From assembly GCA_963855995.1 (NCBI GenBank), contig OY979716.1, forward strand, positions 85,275,042-85,339,041: a stretch of 64,000 nt of DNA, in the 5' to 3' direction. Positions 1-11,211 of the stretch are shown here, in pieces. The notes under the pieces are model-generated. The model was given only the letters and a program-made list of their open reading frames with translations, ran no database searches and had not been told where the DNA came from. The position numbers were made by a program, and so were the translations under genes. The stretch is from Muricea muricata (taxonomy: Eukaryota; Cnidaria; Anthozoa; Malacalcyonacea; Plexauridae). Each line of letters opens with the position of its first letter. Position 1 is the stretch's first letter.

Positions 1-79
1 ATACCCAAGTAACAAAACCCTGAAGGGCAAATATCATATCATATGATATTTGCCCTTCAGGGTTTTGTTACTTGGGTAT
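1..79. repeat. Perfect 79-bp palindrome at the window edge
   Basis: Bases 1-39 are the exact reverse complement of bases 41-79, with a single unpaired C at 40. The arm begins ATACCCAAGTAACAAAACCC. The palindrome starts exactly at base 1, so it may be a fold-back assembly or read artefact at a contig end, or a real foldback element cut by the window. Confidence 0.9.
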
Positions 80-294
80 CCCAGGGGTAAGGGTATTCGT
101 ATAGCCTTGATAACTTTTTTGCAATGGCAACTAAATCTTAGCTTCAGTTTCTTCTATCACACTGTTTATTATGAAAAAATTTTTTCATATAAAATATCTG
201 CAAGACCAGAATGGGACATTTTAATATTTTGCCATTCCTAGCATCGCGCAAGAAAAACAACAACCACAACCTACTACACGTAACTTAGTTGTTT

Positions 295-597
295 TTACCT
301 TAAGCAAATGGCCAATCTCTGTTGCGGACTTATAGGGTTTCTATAGTTTGTGGTTTGTTTTCGAATACGAGGTCCAACGATGGCCAATAAGTTTTCAAAT
401 GTTTCGGGTGTCATTCTGAAGTACTGAAAAAAGCGCTGGTCATCTAGGCAAAGTTCTTGTACGAGACGATGAAATTCCCCAAGTTGTTGCCTTCGTCTCA
501 ATATTGGATGAATCCAAACAGTCCGTCTTCATCGCTGACGCCGGTGGAGCAGTAAAAGTAACAACAATTCATCTTCACAGTTTTGAGCATCCGCCAT
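295..597 (-). pseudogene. PIF/Harbinger-type transposase, N-terminal fragment
   Basis: On the minus strand a reading frame starts with MADAQNCEDE at about 597, meets a TGA at about 529-531, and continues in the same frame to 295. The part after the stop contains QLGEFHRLVQELCLDDQRFF and FRMTPETFENLLAIVGP, the arrangement typical of the N-terminal region of Harbinger (DDE_Tnp_4) nucleases, where an Arg-rich stretch is followed by a YFRMS-type helix. Only about 100 residues remain and the catalytic domain is absent. I assign the superfamily from motif memory, so moderate confidence. Confidence 0.55.
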
Positions 598-1047
598 TTT
601 TCTTTCTCCCAATTTTGTCGCGAAAAATTACCGCGCCTGGTTTGTATGCCTATTTTACTGCGAATTTCGTGAAAATGCGCGCGTTGTCGCGCCGCGTCCG
701 GTTTGTGTGGGCCTTAATGAAATCTTTCAGCATTTCTTTAATTTCATAATGCAGAACACCTAGTATATCGTACATAGCATCAGTCAGCAGGCCTCCGATA
801 ACACTGAAAAATCTGCTTTGTTAAAGAATTGATCTTCTATTGACTTGCCATAAGCCAAAACTTGAAGGCCATGATCTTCATGAAATTCTTTTGTTCATAA
901 GGTAAAATATTTCTTGTGAAATTACAGTAGGAAATGGTAAATGCAGTTTAATTACTTATTAGTTACTAGTGTCAGATTACAATAAATTAACCTCATTATC
1001 AAGCATATAAATTATTTGCCATATGGTTCAAAGAATCAATGAACATC
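598..1047. other. Intergenic stretch, no gene seen
   Basis: The first part is CpG-rich (610-720, GCGCGTTGTCGCGCCGCG-like) and is probably the 5' leader or terminal region of the Harbinger remnant. The rest is AT-rich with no coding signal I can support. Confidence 0.5.
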
Positions 1048-1050
1048 TTA

Positions 1051-1724
1051 TAGTCAGGGAGGCAGAGGTCATTTTACCTACCTTCTCGAGGGACAAATCC
1101 ATTTTGCTCTTAAATTGTCCGTTACATGCCTAATATAACAATTCTGAATGTTGTTTGGCCCAATTTTTCTTGTGGGCTTCGATCAACACGTTTTTCTTCA
1201 GTTTTATTATAAAACTATTATGTGGTCAAAAATAGCAAACTTTCAAGTTCATTCATTTGAAAAATGACTTGTATCATCAGAAAGCTTATAAAAAACAGCA
1301 TATAAGACATCATTATGGGCACCCTGGTTTTTCAAGCTGTTTTCGAGTTATTGCGGCTTCAAAACGGGAAGATGTCCTAAAATGATGATAATTTCCTGGG
1401 CACTAGTCTGAAAATAAGTTTTCGAACGCTCATAACTCAACAAAAATGTGGAAAATAAAAGTAACCATAATAATGTGTTATATGTAGTTTCTTATTACCT
1501 TTTTGCCTAGAAATAAGTCCGAAATTTCGCCTTTTTTGACAATTATATAGTTTTATAGAAAATTTAAGAAAAAACGTGTTGGCTGGAGCCCACAAGAAAA
1601 ATTGGGCCAAACAACATTCAGAATTGTTATATTAGGCATGTAACGGACAATTTAAGAGCAAAATGAAATTGTGCCTCGATATGGTAAGTAGTCATGTATT
1701 TTTGTACCTCTGCCTCTCTGACTA
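1051..1724. mobile_element. Harbinger-type MITE, 674 bp, TTA target duplication
   Basis: The left end reads TAGTCAGGGAGGCAGAGG and the right end, reverse-complemented, reads TAGTCAGAGAGGCAGAGG. The inverted repeat continues inward for roughly 150 bp with gaps, including TTGGCCCAATTTTTCTTGTG near 1156-1177 and its complement near 1585-1610. TTA flanks both sides (1048-1050 and 1725-1727), which fits the 3-bp target duplication of PIF/Harbinger elements. No coding capacity is seen, so this is a non-autonomous element. Confidence 0.75.
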
Positions 1725-1727
1725 TTA

Positions 1728-2576
1728 AGTGATCACGTAAAGAAAGTAGTATTGGTATGAAGGGCGTAGTTTTTGAAGACGCAATGGTCTGCAAAACCGG
1801 ACATGTGAAAAGTTCGAATCCGCCAAGATATTGAGGGGGGGGAGGGGTATATAAGGTTAAAAACTTGTGTCAGAATGCAAGAGTATTGACCCGCTACAAC
1901 ATCCTTTCTGCTCTGTGAGAAGTGAAGATGACTCCATAAACTACAAAGTAATAAATGGCGGAAAGCCTTGAAATATATAATGACACAGTGCTCTACCTGC
2001 CTGTTTATACCAGAGGAAGAGAATTCGGCAAGTCCAAAACATGGTTGCAAATTTTCTTACCATAGTAATCAGAATTGCACAGAGGATGCGGTGAACTTGG
2101 GATAGCTTCACACTATGGAAGGAGCACAAATTAACTTACTAAAAGCATTGACAAGTCAAATTGATAACTCTTTGTGGTGTTTACACTCGAGCTCTGCTTC
2201 TTAACTAGTTATACATGTACCTTTGAGAAAAAACACACTTTTCAATACAGTGAGGCAATCATGTATGTCTAATAGCTTGCCAGCAAATGTTCAATCTTGC
2301 ACGGACTAAGATTGTTTTAATCATCAAGTACAGTCGGCATCACATGTATATTATATTTTCCCAAATGAAGCAACAAGAATGATCTGAAATTAATCTGTTT
2401 TTTAAGTCATTGATGGTCAACTGAACAAAAACTTTGCCATTGGCTAGTTGAGCAATATGCATGTAACAATGAAAGAACAAGTTTTTGCATAAACCTTAAC
2501 AACAACATAGATGATGAGGCTTAATATGACTCTATTGTAAAGGTAATAAGTTCCCAAACCATCTCTGGCTTCTATT
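1728..2576. other. Intergenic stretch, no gene seen
   Basis: AT-rich sequence with only short chance ORFs. I find no splice-supported exon, repeat ends or recognisable protein. Confidence 0.4.
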
Positions 2577-3812
2577 AAATATGGCCAGTGCCATTTTTTT
2601 GCATAAAGTCTGCAGAAATATATTTAAAAACCCTAAGACAGTGGTGACACATACAGTGGGCAGAGCAACCTTCTTTGAATCCCCCCAGTGATTGTGAACA
2701 CGGGTTATTCCCTGAAGCATATGTTATTGTACTGCGAAATCTTTGCATTGTACCTTTGATCAAGAAAGGATGGCCTTCATCCTGAAGTAGAGAGTAAATC
2801 TGTAAACTGATAAGATTCAAAAGTCAACAAGGAGCATGAACTTGTCTGCTTAGCTAAGTTAGTTTATTGCCACAGATTGTACTAACAAAAGGCTGGAATC
2901 ACAAGATGCCCATTAACTATATACCCAATCTAGTGAATTGACCTTGGGAAAATATTGACCTATGCAATTTAAGAGACCACCACCTAATGAGAGTTGAACA
3001 AAACAGATTGCACAACAGACAAATCAAGAAAAGCCCTCATCTTACAATCACAAAAAAAGAGCAAGTACCTGTTCTAGCTTTTGTAAATCAACAATAAAAG
3101 GCTGTAGAACCTCATCTATTCCATACTTCTTGATCATTGCTGTTTTGCACAAAAAAGGAAGTTGGATTGCTTTCAGTGATGACCGGTACAAAGGTCTAAT
3201 GTTTCCCAGAGTGAAGTAAAAAGCTCCTAAAAGTAAGAAGGAAATTAGCTGCTGTTTTTTTGTATATGCAATTGATCAGTGTCTTACAACAAATTTAATT
3301 GCAATCTACCAAATGTTGACTAACCAAGTTTATGTTTTGTAGCCCTTGGTCCTAATGGGTTACATGTTTCTAGGTCATCTTAATACAACATCAGTTGAAG
3401 TGCTTTTTGATCAACTGAAAATAACGGATGGTTTTTGAAGTTTGTTCCATCGCAGTAGTGTCTTAATACCCCATCTGTGCTTCTATGAGGATTTTCGACC
3501 TTAAAAAAATAAGGCTTGCTGTTGAGGAAAACCCTAACAATTCTTATGACTAGTGTGAACCAGGCATCACTTAACTTGCCAATAATAAAAAATAATTAAA
3601 GGCTAAGGAGGAACGGGAACTAACCTTGACCTCTTAATGTATAAAATCAGAACCTCATCTTGTACAAAATCGTCATCAAAAAGCTGTTGTAGGCTGTCCA
3701 GTACTGAGACGTAGTAGCATTCATCTTTTGATTGAGTTTGTTGGAGGACTCCTTTATGCCATGTAAATAGTTGTTTTTGGCCAAGACAAATTCTTTTTGG
3801 TTCCTGTCAGTT
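2577..3812 (-). CDS. Multi-exon transposon-borne gene of unknown function (partial)
   Basis: Four minus-strand blocks read open between plausible splice sites. They are about 3625-3812 (contains ECYYVSVLDSLQQLF), 3325-3479 (GVLRHYCDGTNFKNHPLFS and NPLGPRATKHKLG), 3069-3226 (GAFYFTLGNIRPLYRSSLKA and KKYGIDEVLQPF) and 2577-2753 (SQSLGGFKEGCSAHCMCHHC). Donors and acceptors are GT and AG at each junction. I recognise the YDD...NPLGxxxxKHKLGAFYxTLGN series as a family repeated many times in cnidarian and fish genomes, usually in transposons, with a Cys/His-rich block after it. I do not know its function or superfamily. The start and end are not visible. Confidence 0.5.
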
Positions 3813-4524
3813 ACACAATAAGTTGGTTGTGAATAACAGTAGAATTTGGTTGCATTCGAGGAGATTTATAGTTGTGAGAGAGCATAGATGACTGTTTTGG
3901 AATGTTAAAAAATAAGTTAATCTGAAAAAGTTTACTATCAAGTAGTTGGTATAATAACAAGTTACAACCATCATATTTTAGGGATCTGGGTTAAAATACA
4001 ACTTTAACCCACTGCATGGCAGCACTCTCTGGCTCGCCCCCTGACAAGTAAAATTATTTGCCATTAGACAGAGTAAAAGAATAAAGTGAGGTGCATTTGG
4101 AGCATTGCCCCTTAAAGGGTTAAATGCCCTGACAAATGTTCTGTGGTGTTATTGTCACCATGGTGTTATTCAGTATGGGGAGGGGGGGACATACCTGGAG
4201 CCCACATGCCCCTTTCCTCCAAGAAGATCATGCTCACATGCTCACACCTTTAATAGACAGCACTCCTCTTGAAGTTTAAATATGTGTAGAGCACTGCTCC
4301 TAGTAACTTCGTCTTGATGACTATTGGCTTTGTACTGTTCAACCAGGTTATCCAAGTGTGGAACACAGTCAGGTTGTGGACCTGGTGGTGGATTGTTGAT
4401 GTTGACATTGTTTTTTTATATGTTTTCTCCAGGTGAAGCATTTCCTAAATGTTTTAGCAGATTCATCATGCCACAAATGCAGTGAAAATTATGTTAATTT
4501 CAATGGCATTGGCCAGTTTGGTTT
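3813..4524. other. Intergenic stretch before the LTR element
   Basis: No gene is supported. A short imperfect inverted repeat around GGGTTAAA/TTTAACCC (about 3989-4125) suggests a degenerate MITE. The 4 bases GTTT at 4521-4524 are the left target duplication of the Gypsy element. Confidence 0.4.
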
Positions 4525-4731
4525 TGTAGTATATAGACCTCTGACCTTTCGTGATGATTGTTAAGTTTGTTAACAAATTATGGTTACACTACATGGTAAC
4601 ATTATATCCTAAGAATAGACATGTAGACATGGAAGGTGTTTTGTCTGGGTTTTGTAGTCTACGTGTAAATATATGAGAGAGACTTTATAAATAATTATTG
4701 AAACGTGTTTGGTGTTTTCATTGATATTACA
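4525..4731 (+). repeat. Gypsy 5' LTR (207 bp)
   Basis: It starts TGTAG and ends TTACA and aligns along its full length with 18477-18683. It contains AATTATTGAAACGTGTTTGG near its 3' end in both copies. The candidate primer-binding site begins directly after it. Confidence 0.9.
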
Positions 4732-5227
4732 TTGGTGCCATGACCAGGATAAATGGCTACATCGAATATATCTAGTGTTGCTCTTCCCGGACTCCTTTTC
4801 TGATGGGGATATTGAGTTTTGGTTATGGAAATATGAGCTTTGCGCCGAGGCAAATGAGTGGAAAGAGGATATTATGTTGAAACGCTTGCCTACTCTTCTA
4901 TGTGGAAAAGCATTTGCCGTGTTTGAACGACTTAAAGGAGAACAGAAAGCATCGTTTAAGAATGTGCGTGAAGCGCTCGTTGCCGCATTCGGGGGAGATG
5001 CGACTGAAATGCATATAGCAATGATAGAATTTCGCAAACAAGAGTGTAAACCGGAGGAGGATATTCAAGTCTTCGCGTACAATTTGGAGTCATTACTAAG
5101 ATGCGCAATGCCTAGACTGGGTGCAAACAAATGTGATATTCTGCTGAAAAAAACAATTTATCGAAGGGATAAATCTTGCATTAAAGAAAAAACTTTTACA
5201 GCAGCCAAAAATTTCCTATGGCGAAAC

Positions 5228-5400
5228 TACGGTGGTTCTGAAGGGCCATATCCACCCACTTTAAATCGCACCTTAATTAGTCACCCCACTTTTTCAAGTG
5301 GTCGCCCCAATTTTTTTTTGTGGACAAAGTCGCCCCACTTTTTTTACAAAGTCACCCCACTTTTTTTTAAAACGCGGTTCCAACTTTTTTGAAATAAGTT
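5228..5400 (+). repeat. Left terminal inverted repeat of the composite transposon
   Basis: TACGGTGGTTCTGAAGGGCC is followed by CACCCCACTTTTTCAAGTGG and two clear copies plus degenerate copies of a roughly 22-bp unit (AAAGTCGCCCCACTTTTTT). The right end carries seven. Such subterminal repeats are often transposase-binding sites, which here is inference. Confidence 0.85.
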
Positions 5401-5500
5401 GTTCCAATTTTTGGCAAACCATACGCTCGAACAGTCGCGGTTATGTCATCTGTTGTTTCCGGGTAGGTAAATTCAAAATATCTTAAAGTAAGAAGTATAC

Positions 5501-6765
5501 ATGGCGTTCGTCTATCTTGTTTTCTTTGCCTTAATATGTTCAGCTACAGCAGTTCTGCCAAATTATAGTCCAGCACTTCAAGCAGACGGGTTAAGCCGTG
5601 ATGAAATTATCGAAAAGTATTTTTTCTTGGATTGAGCAATGCAGAAATTTTAGGATTTATTGTGAACATTCATGGCATTCGTCTGAGTCTACGGCAACTA
5701 AAGAGGATTTTGAGTAAAAGGAAATGCAGACGGCGAAACGATCAAGACAATCTTGAAGATGTGGTCTGTGCAATAACTAACGAATTGAAGGGTAGCGGTA
5801 GTGTTATTGGGTATCGATCGATGCACCAACGTCTAACGAATGAATATGGGTTAGTAGTGACAAGGAATACAGTTCGACTAGTACTGAAAATTTTGGATCC
5901 AGATGGAGTTGAATCTCAATCAAGACACCGACTGAGGCGAAGGTTATACAGTGCAAAAGGTCCGAACTATCTTTGGCACGTAGATGGATACGATAAACTC
6001 AAACCATTTGGATTTTGCATTCACGGTGCCATCGACGGTTACAGCCGTCGTGTCCTATGGCTAGAAGTTTCATCATCAAACAATGACCCGGAAATAGTAG
6101 GAAAGTACTATATTGACTATGTGGATGCTATAGGGGGCACGGCTCGTATAATCCGGGCAGATAGGGGCACGGAAAATGTAAATGTAGAAGCTATGCAGCA
6201 GTTTTTTCGCAGATCATCAGAGGACGATTTTGCACGAGATAAGAGCTTTATGTATGGACGATCAACATCTAACCAACGGATAGAGGCGTGGTGGGGATTG
6301 CTGCGGAAAGGGTGTACTGACTGGTGGATACGTTTTTTCAAGGATTTAAGAGACGCTGGTTTGTTCAATGATGATGACGTAATTCAAAGAGAATGTATTA
6401 AATTCTGTTTTATGGAAATAATACAAATCGAATTACATAGAGTGGCAAGAAACTGGAATATTCACAGAATCCGACCTTCAAATAATGCAGAATCCCCTCC
6501 AGGCTGTCCCGATGTTCTCTATTTCAATCTCCAGACACTAGACACCCAGGACTACCTGATACCTGTCGATATAGATGAAAGAGAAATAGCCGAGGAAATG
6601 TGCTGTACTCAACCTTCACTGCGAGGATGTTCTGACGAATTCAATGCCCTTGCTGAAATGATCATGGAAGATGAAGGATTACAAATGCCTACTAATGCAA
6701 ATGACGGCAAAAACCTTTACATTGCTCTGCTTAGGTTTATGGAGGAAATCGAGGACGATGAATAA
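5501..6765 (+). pseudogene. IS3EU-like (IS3/retroviral-integrase-fold) transposase, copy 1
   Basis: The enzyme would cut and join the transposon ends. From about 5630 to 6765 the frame is open. It has an N-terminal helix-turn-helix-like region (SLRQLKRILSKRKCRRR), an HTH_21-like YRSMHQRL block, then an rve-type core with candidate catalytic D at about 5982 (LWHVDGYDKL), D at about 6161 (IRADRGTEN) and E at about 6283 (SNQRIEAWWGLLRKG). It ends with an acidic tail before TAA at 6763. A shared upstream stretch from ATG 5501 (NYSPALQADGLSRDEIIEKY) is joined to the core only if one base missing near 5628 is allowed for, so this copy has a frameshift. The hydrophobic first 16 residues may be a translated splice-acceptor tract rather than protein. 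It faces the HECT gene tail to tail. Confidence 0.8.
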
Positions 6766-8197
6766 AAAAGATTTACATAGGAAATTATCGTTCCCCTAAC
6801 ACCAACGAAGGCATAGTTTATCAGTTCATGTAATTCACGTATTTTTAATCGGTTTATATAAAAAGAGCTATTATGTAGCTCGGGAAAGAATATGTAATAT
6901 TAATACCAGGTGATCTGAAAACATGGAGAACGACTGGGACTAGTTGTCAAATAGAAATCGATTTCTCGAATTAAACTACTTAATATCTCGTAAAATATAC
7001 TTCATTTTGTTCCCAAATTTAAGATAGATTTATAATTTCAACACTGAACATAGTTATAAATTTCCAACCAGTTTGATAAAGGAAAATGAAAGAAATACGT
7101 TATTCAATACAGCAAAATGGATTCTATGAGGATGCTAGTTTTAGGCCTTTCCCTCACGGTCAGATCACCTAGATAACTAGTAATACATGCATGCAGCAAC
7201 CCCTCGCCACTAACTAAGAGCATGCAACTATATTCTTGGAATTACATGAAGTACTGTAATAGGTTGTTGTCATAGCAACACGGCAATTGTTATTCTTTCT
7301 GTATATTTTTCAAAATGACAAAATATTGAGTTTTTAATCCTTGTTTTACTGACAATTTTTTAAAATGGCACAACATTTGTCATCGGTATGTTATTACGTC
7401 TAATGTAAGCTTAAATTTGGTATAAAATACGACCTATAAAATAACATATATTACTCGTTTTGCAATATCTATGAAACTAAATTTTTATCTACATAAACTT
7501 TGAGTTTGAAATAAAACCGTTTCAAGCCAATTTTGTATCTTCGCTCATATTCTTTTACATGTAAAGTTCGTCAATATTTTGAAATACAGTAATAAGAAGA
7601 CAGTCTTGCATTTTAATACAAAACATAAACTTACTCTGGAATTTAAACAGTGAATAGACTGGAGGACTACGGCTACGCCGGCCTTTACAAAGCATTAAAA
7701 CACAAGTATAAATACGCATTATCAACAAACTTGCCTTGTGTTTCACGCCGTAGTCAATTCTTGGCGCTTCTGCGTATTTTCCCAGAGTTAATCTCTCTTC
7801 AAGAGTCTTTTCGCAGTCGTTTTCATCTCAGTTCTCGCCTTTTTGGATGCCTTAAGTGTTTGCTACTCCTGATATTCCGCCATACTCTTGAGATCATAAA
7901 TGACCACCCTTCGTTGGTTGTGAAAGTTGCCAAATCTTTTTGCAAAAATACAAAATAATTATTGTAGAGCAAAAAGCAAATTTAGATATTTGCTGTCAGT
8001 TGAATTCGTGATTAATCAATCAACAATAAATTTTAAATCCGACCAATCAGTGTTAGCCATTCATGATAGTCCGCCATATTGTTGAGATCAGTGAGGACAT
8101 ACCACTTTTACTACCTATCACGGGCAACGACTTTGAACTCCGCTAATACGAAATTAGTAACCCTCGCCCCGGGCTTACGCCCGTTGGCTCGGGGATA

Positions 8198-8335
8198 AAC
8201 GAGAAAGCGTTTATTACCGGCGTATAAAACACCGAAAATTGTGTTGAAAAACGAGACGCTAGTCGAGCTTTTTACGCACACTTTGAGGTGTTTTGTACGC
8301 CGGTAGTAAACAATTTCGAGTTTATTATATTGCTT
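8198..8335. repeat. Foldback/MITE-like inverted repeat
   Basis: TTTATTACCGGCGTATAAAA near 8200 is matched in inverted orientation by TTTTGTACGCCGGTAGTAAA near 8290-8310. CACCG and CGGTG-type pairs lie further in. No target duplication was resolved. Confidence 0.5.
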
Positions 8336-8688
8336 CTCAGACGAAGTTGTATTTAGCGAAAAATTCAACGCGGAAGTATATAGAGTTAATTTATGGACGT
8401 TTATTACCTAGTATTAAGACAATGATATGGTGGTGATTTCCTTTGTGTTTTGATCATGAGCTCACGTTCAAATAAATAAGTATATTAATTTGTAAATATA
8501 AAGATTTATTTAAGTAATCCATGGTTACATAACTACAGACAACATGCTACAATACTAACTCTGGCAGTGGTCAGGTTTTTGCTCACTGATTGAATCGCTC
8601 ATTATGACCAAAGCTAGGACTAGCTTGTAATGTAAACACGGCAATAAATCATTAACATGAACACAATAAGTTATTTACACTATTTAAG

Positions 8689-8803
8689 TCCTGATCAAAC
8701 AAGAACGCAAGTAATCACAAGTTTTAACAGGTAATCGCAAGTCATGATAAGTCATCGCAAGTTAAAACTTGCGATGACTTGCGTATCGTTTGATCAGGCT
8801 TTA
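8689..8803. repeat. Foldback element with CCTGATCAAAC ends
   Basis: CCTGATCAAAC (about 8690) and GTTTGATCAGG (about 8790) are inverted. The middle holds repeated TCGCAAGT units and the perfect hairpin GCAAGTTAAAACTTGC. It is probably a small non-autonomous element. Confidence 0.6.
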
Positions 8804-9154
8804 TACAGACCGATTTGAAAAATGGTTCTCTGCCTTATTGTTCAAAAAGGTCTTCTTTATTTTAAGGTAATTACAACCGCTTACACTGCTCACGTGAATG
8901 CAAATAATTTAAATACTGACAAGATTCAGTAAAAGACACTCACTAGCCTCGTTTTGTAACCTCGGTTAAAAATTGTTATTTCACTCCAGCTGGACATAAA
9001 TTAAACGGCAACAATACAATGTATTTGACGGCCATTTTATGAAATCGGTCTAAACGCGCCTACTTTTATTTATCAAACTGTTCTACGGCTGATACTGCTC
9101 ATCAGTATGTTAAATGGTTTAAAGTCTTAGTTTTAATAAAACAACAACAGTTAA

Positions 9155-10184
9155 TCACTTTAACACAACAGTTTCTTGCGCGATATCTATGTCCCAGTAT
9201 TCACTGCTGAATATGTTGTTCAATTCCTGCCGGAACTGTGGAAAAGATTGATACGTAGTTGGGAGCTCCAGAACTGATCCGCATGTGTGGGCGATAGGAC
9301 GTCTTGCTGCACCATCAAGGTCAGTAAATGATACTTTTATTGATTCGACGCAAATCATTGTCGAGGCAGTGCAATAACGCAGGAACTTTGCCAACTTCTC
9401 GTCATCAAGCCCTCGTATGTACCGCTTCAAAAACGAAAGTACAACGCGCTGCGAATTGCTTGTTGGTTCTGCACATATCAGGTCTAAAACTCTTTTCACT
9501 GTTGGTCGTGCATTTTCGTAGATTTCCTTCAATGACTCCATTGAAGAAAATACATTGCGATTTGCAAGGTTTTCTTTAAATGGCTTTCTCCAACTATCAA
9601 TGATGAACTGCGCAATCTGGACCATTTCTTTGTGCGCTAGCTCTATAATTATATTTTGGGGATCTTCTTTTTTAGGGATTGTTCTGCAGTCAAACCTCTC
9701 GAGAAAATCAGACCATTCTTTTTCCTGGTTGTCAGTTAAATCATCATCTTTTAAGGCTGCATTGATTAGGTCTCTCTCATCTTTGGACACGTACGCTAAA
9801 AATGATTCCATTAATAGTTCATCAGGTATTTTTTTACTTTCAAATAGGGTTGCAAACATGAAAACTTTATTTAGCTTTACTGGAAAGAACTTGACTTCGC
9901 TGTGACCCTTGACCAGAATTCGCGCTATCGCGTCCCATTCTTCTTCTTTAAAATCATGTCTGACTATGGGCACCCTTTCGTCCTCTCCAACCGTACAAGA
10001 ATCGTAAAACGAACTCCAAAAGGCAGAAAGAGCGTCTCGAAGGACACCGCCATCATCAACGCCCAACTCTTCTCTTCCAAACGAATTAATCATGACGACT
10101 TTGATGGGAGTCTGCATAATCGATTTATCTTTAAAATTCTCAATCATGTCTTGCATGACATTTACTCTTCTGATTTTTAGAACT
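9155..10184 (-). CDS. HECT-domain exon of copy 1
   Basis: The exon follows an acceptor (TTTCAG) at 10185 and stays open to a stop at 9155. It begins with a HECT N-lobe signature (INSFGREELGVDDGGVLRDA) and ends with the C-lobe active-site region RRPIAHTCGSVLELPTTYQS. The candidate catalytic Cys codon is at 9281-9283. After it comes FPQFRQELNNIF, the usual closing helix of HECT domains. At about 340 residues it is close to a full HECT domain. The N-lobe is divergent from the typical HECT form, so activity is not assured, but the Cys and its neighbours are intact. Confidence 0.8.
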
Positions 10185-10217
10185 CTGAAATAAATAAATG
10201 AATTAATAAATACAGAG

Positions 10218-10500
10218 CGAGTATATATGTAATATTTAAAGATAGATATTGTAGATATTGTACAATATTGTACGATATTGTACAATATTGTACAATAGAT
10301 ATTGTACAGATCTTGTTAAAGATAGATATTGTATTGCAGATATTGTACTGTATCGTAATTTATTGTAATGCATTGTACTGCACTTCGTTGTATTGTGGTG
10401 TATTGTTTTGTTCTGTGTTTTGTTCTGTGTTGTGTTGTATTGTGCTGTACTGTGTTGTACTGCACTGTACTCAACTAATTATGTTGTATTGTATTGTCGT
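10218..10500. repeat. Low-complexity TATTGTAC/TTGTACTG repeats
   Basis: Degenerate short units such as ATATTGTACAATATTGTAC (self-complementary) pass into TGTATTGTGCTGTACTG-type repeats. They lie in the intron just upstream of the HECT exon. The Cys-rich plus-strand ORFs here come from this repeat and are not genes. Confidence 0.85.
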
Positions 10501-11072
10501 AATCTTCAATTAACTGTATTTAATGTAACAATTCTTAAAGGACCCACAGTAATTGGTGTACACTATACTGTTGTGGTGACCCTGCCACTTGTATATCTTA
10601 AGTGGCAAAGTTTAATAAATAAATAAATAAGTAAATAAAAACGTTTCCTATATATTTAAACTCATTTTGTCTTTGCCTGCCCTAAGCAGACATTGTCAGT
10701 ACTTTTAATTTTTACCTTACCCTGTTTTACCTTTATCTCTGTTTTGATTAAATCCATCTGATTGGTTTATTTTTTGTCACATGATGTTTCAAATATTCTT
10801 AGTATAAATGCTCATGTATTTTTCCTGACCCCCGCTACAAACTCCCTTCAGGCAGTTGCGTTAACGACAGCAGAGTTTAATTAAGCATTCATGCAATTTT
10901 CATCCACATTGAACCAATAATAATTCAATCCATTTGTCCTCAACCTACATGGCCATTAGCCCCCGAATTTTTCGAACTGATATGTCACATTTTGTTGACA
11001 AACACAGGTGAAAACATAATCTCCTGGTGGATTGAATTAGGACGGTGTATAAGACTTTCATTACCTTGTTAC

Positions 11073-11211
11073 AGGAAGGTTTTGCATGTCATCGTGGAGA
11101 GTACGGTCATCCAGCAATGGGTAGATGACTGCACCTTGTTGGTTAGACTCTTCATTTCCTAGTGTGGCATCAGCAATTTCAATGTCACTGTCTAGAATGA
11201 TTTCTGATTCC
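11073..11211 (-). CDS. Short acidic linker exon of the SAM-UBX-HECT gene, copy 1
   Basis: It is bounded by a TTGTAG acceptor and a GTAACA donor. It encodes an acidic, unstructured stretch (SEIILDSDIEIADATLGNEE) between the UBX-like part and the HECT domain. The assignment rests on position, open frame and splice sites only. Confidence 0.5.

Larger units (their letters stand above)
6766..9154. other. Spacer between transposase and HECT gene inside the composite transposon
   Basis: No gene is supported. It holds small inverted-repeat insertions: a candidate MITE at about 6907-7171 (CCAGGTGATCTGA against TCAGATCACCTAG), a foldback at about 8198-8335 (TTATTACCGGCGTATAAAAC against GTTTTGTACGCCGGTAGTAA) and one at 8689-8803. 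The ORF at 7650-7958 has no recognisable features. Confidence 0.55.

Noticed and set aside
5228-5392. Extension of the gag ORF into Pro/Phe-rich residues
   Set aside because: The extension is read-through into the inserted transposon's terminal repeat. The real gag frame stops being gag at 5227.
10268-10626. Cys/Tyr/Leu-rich ORFs resembling membrane peptides
   Set aside because: They come from the TTGTACTG-type low-complexity repeat and have no partner on either strand.
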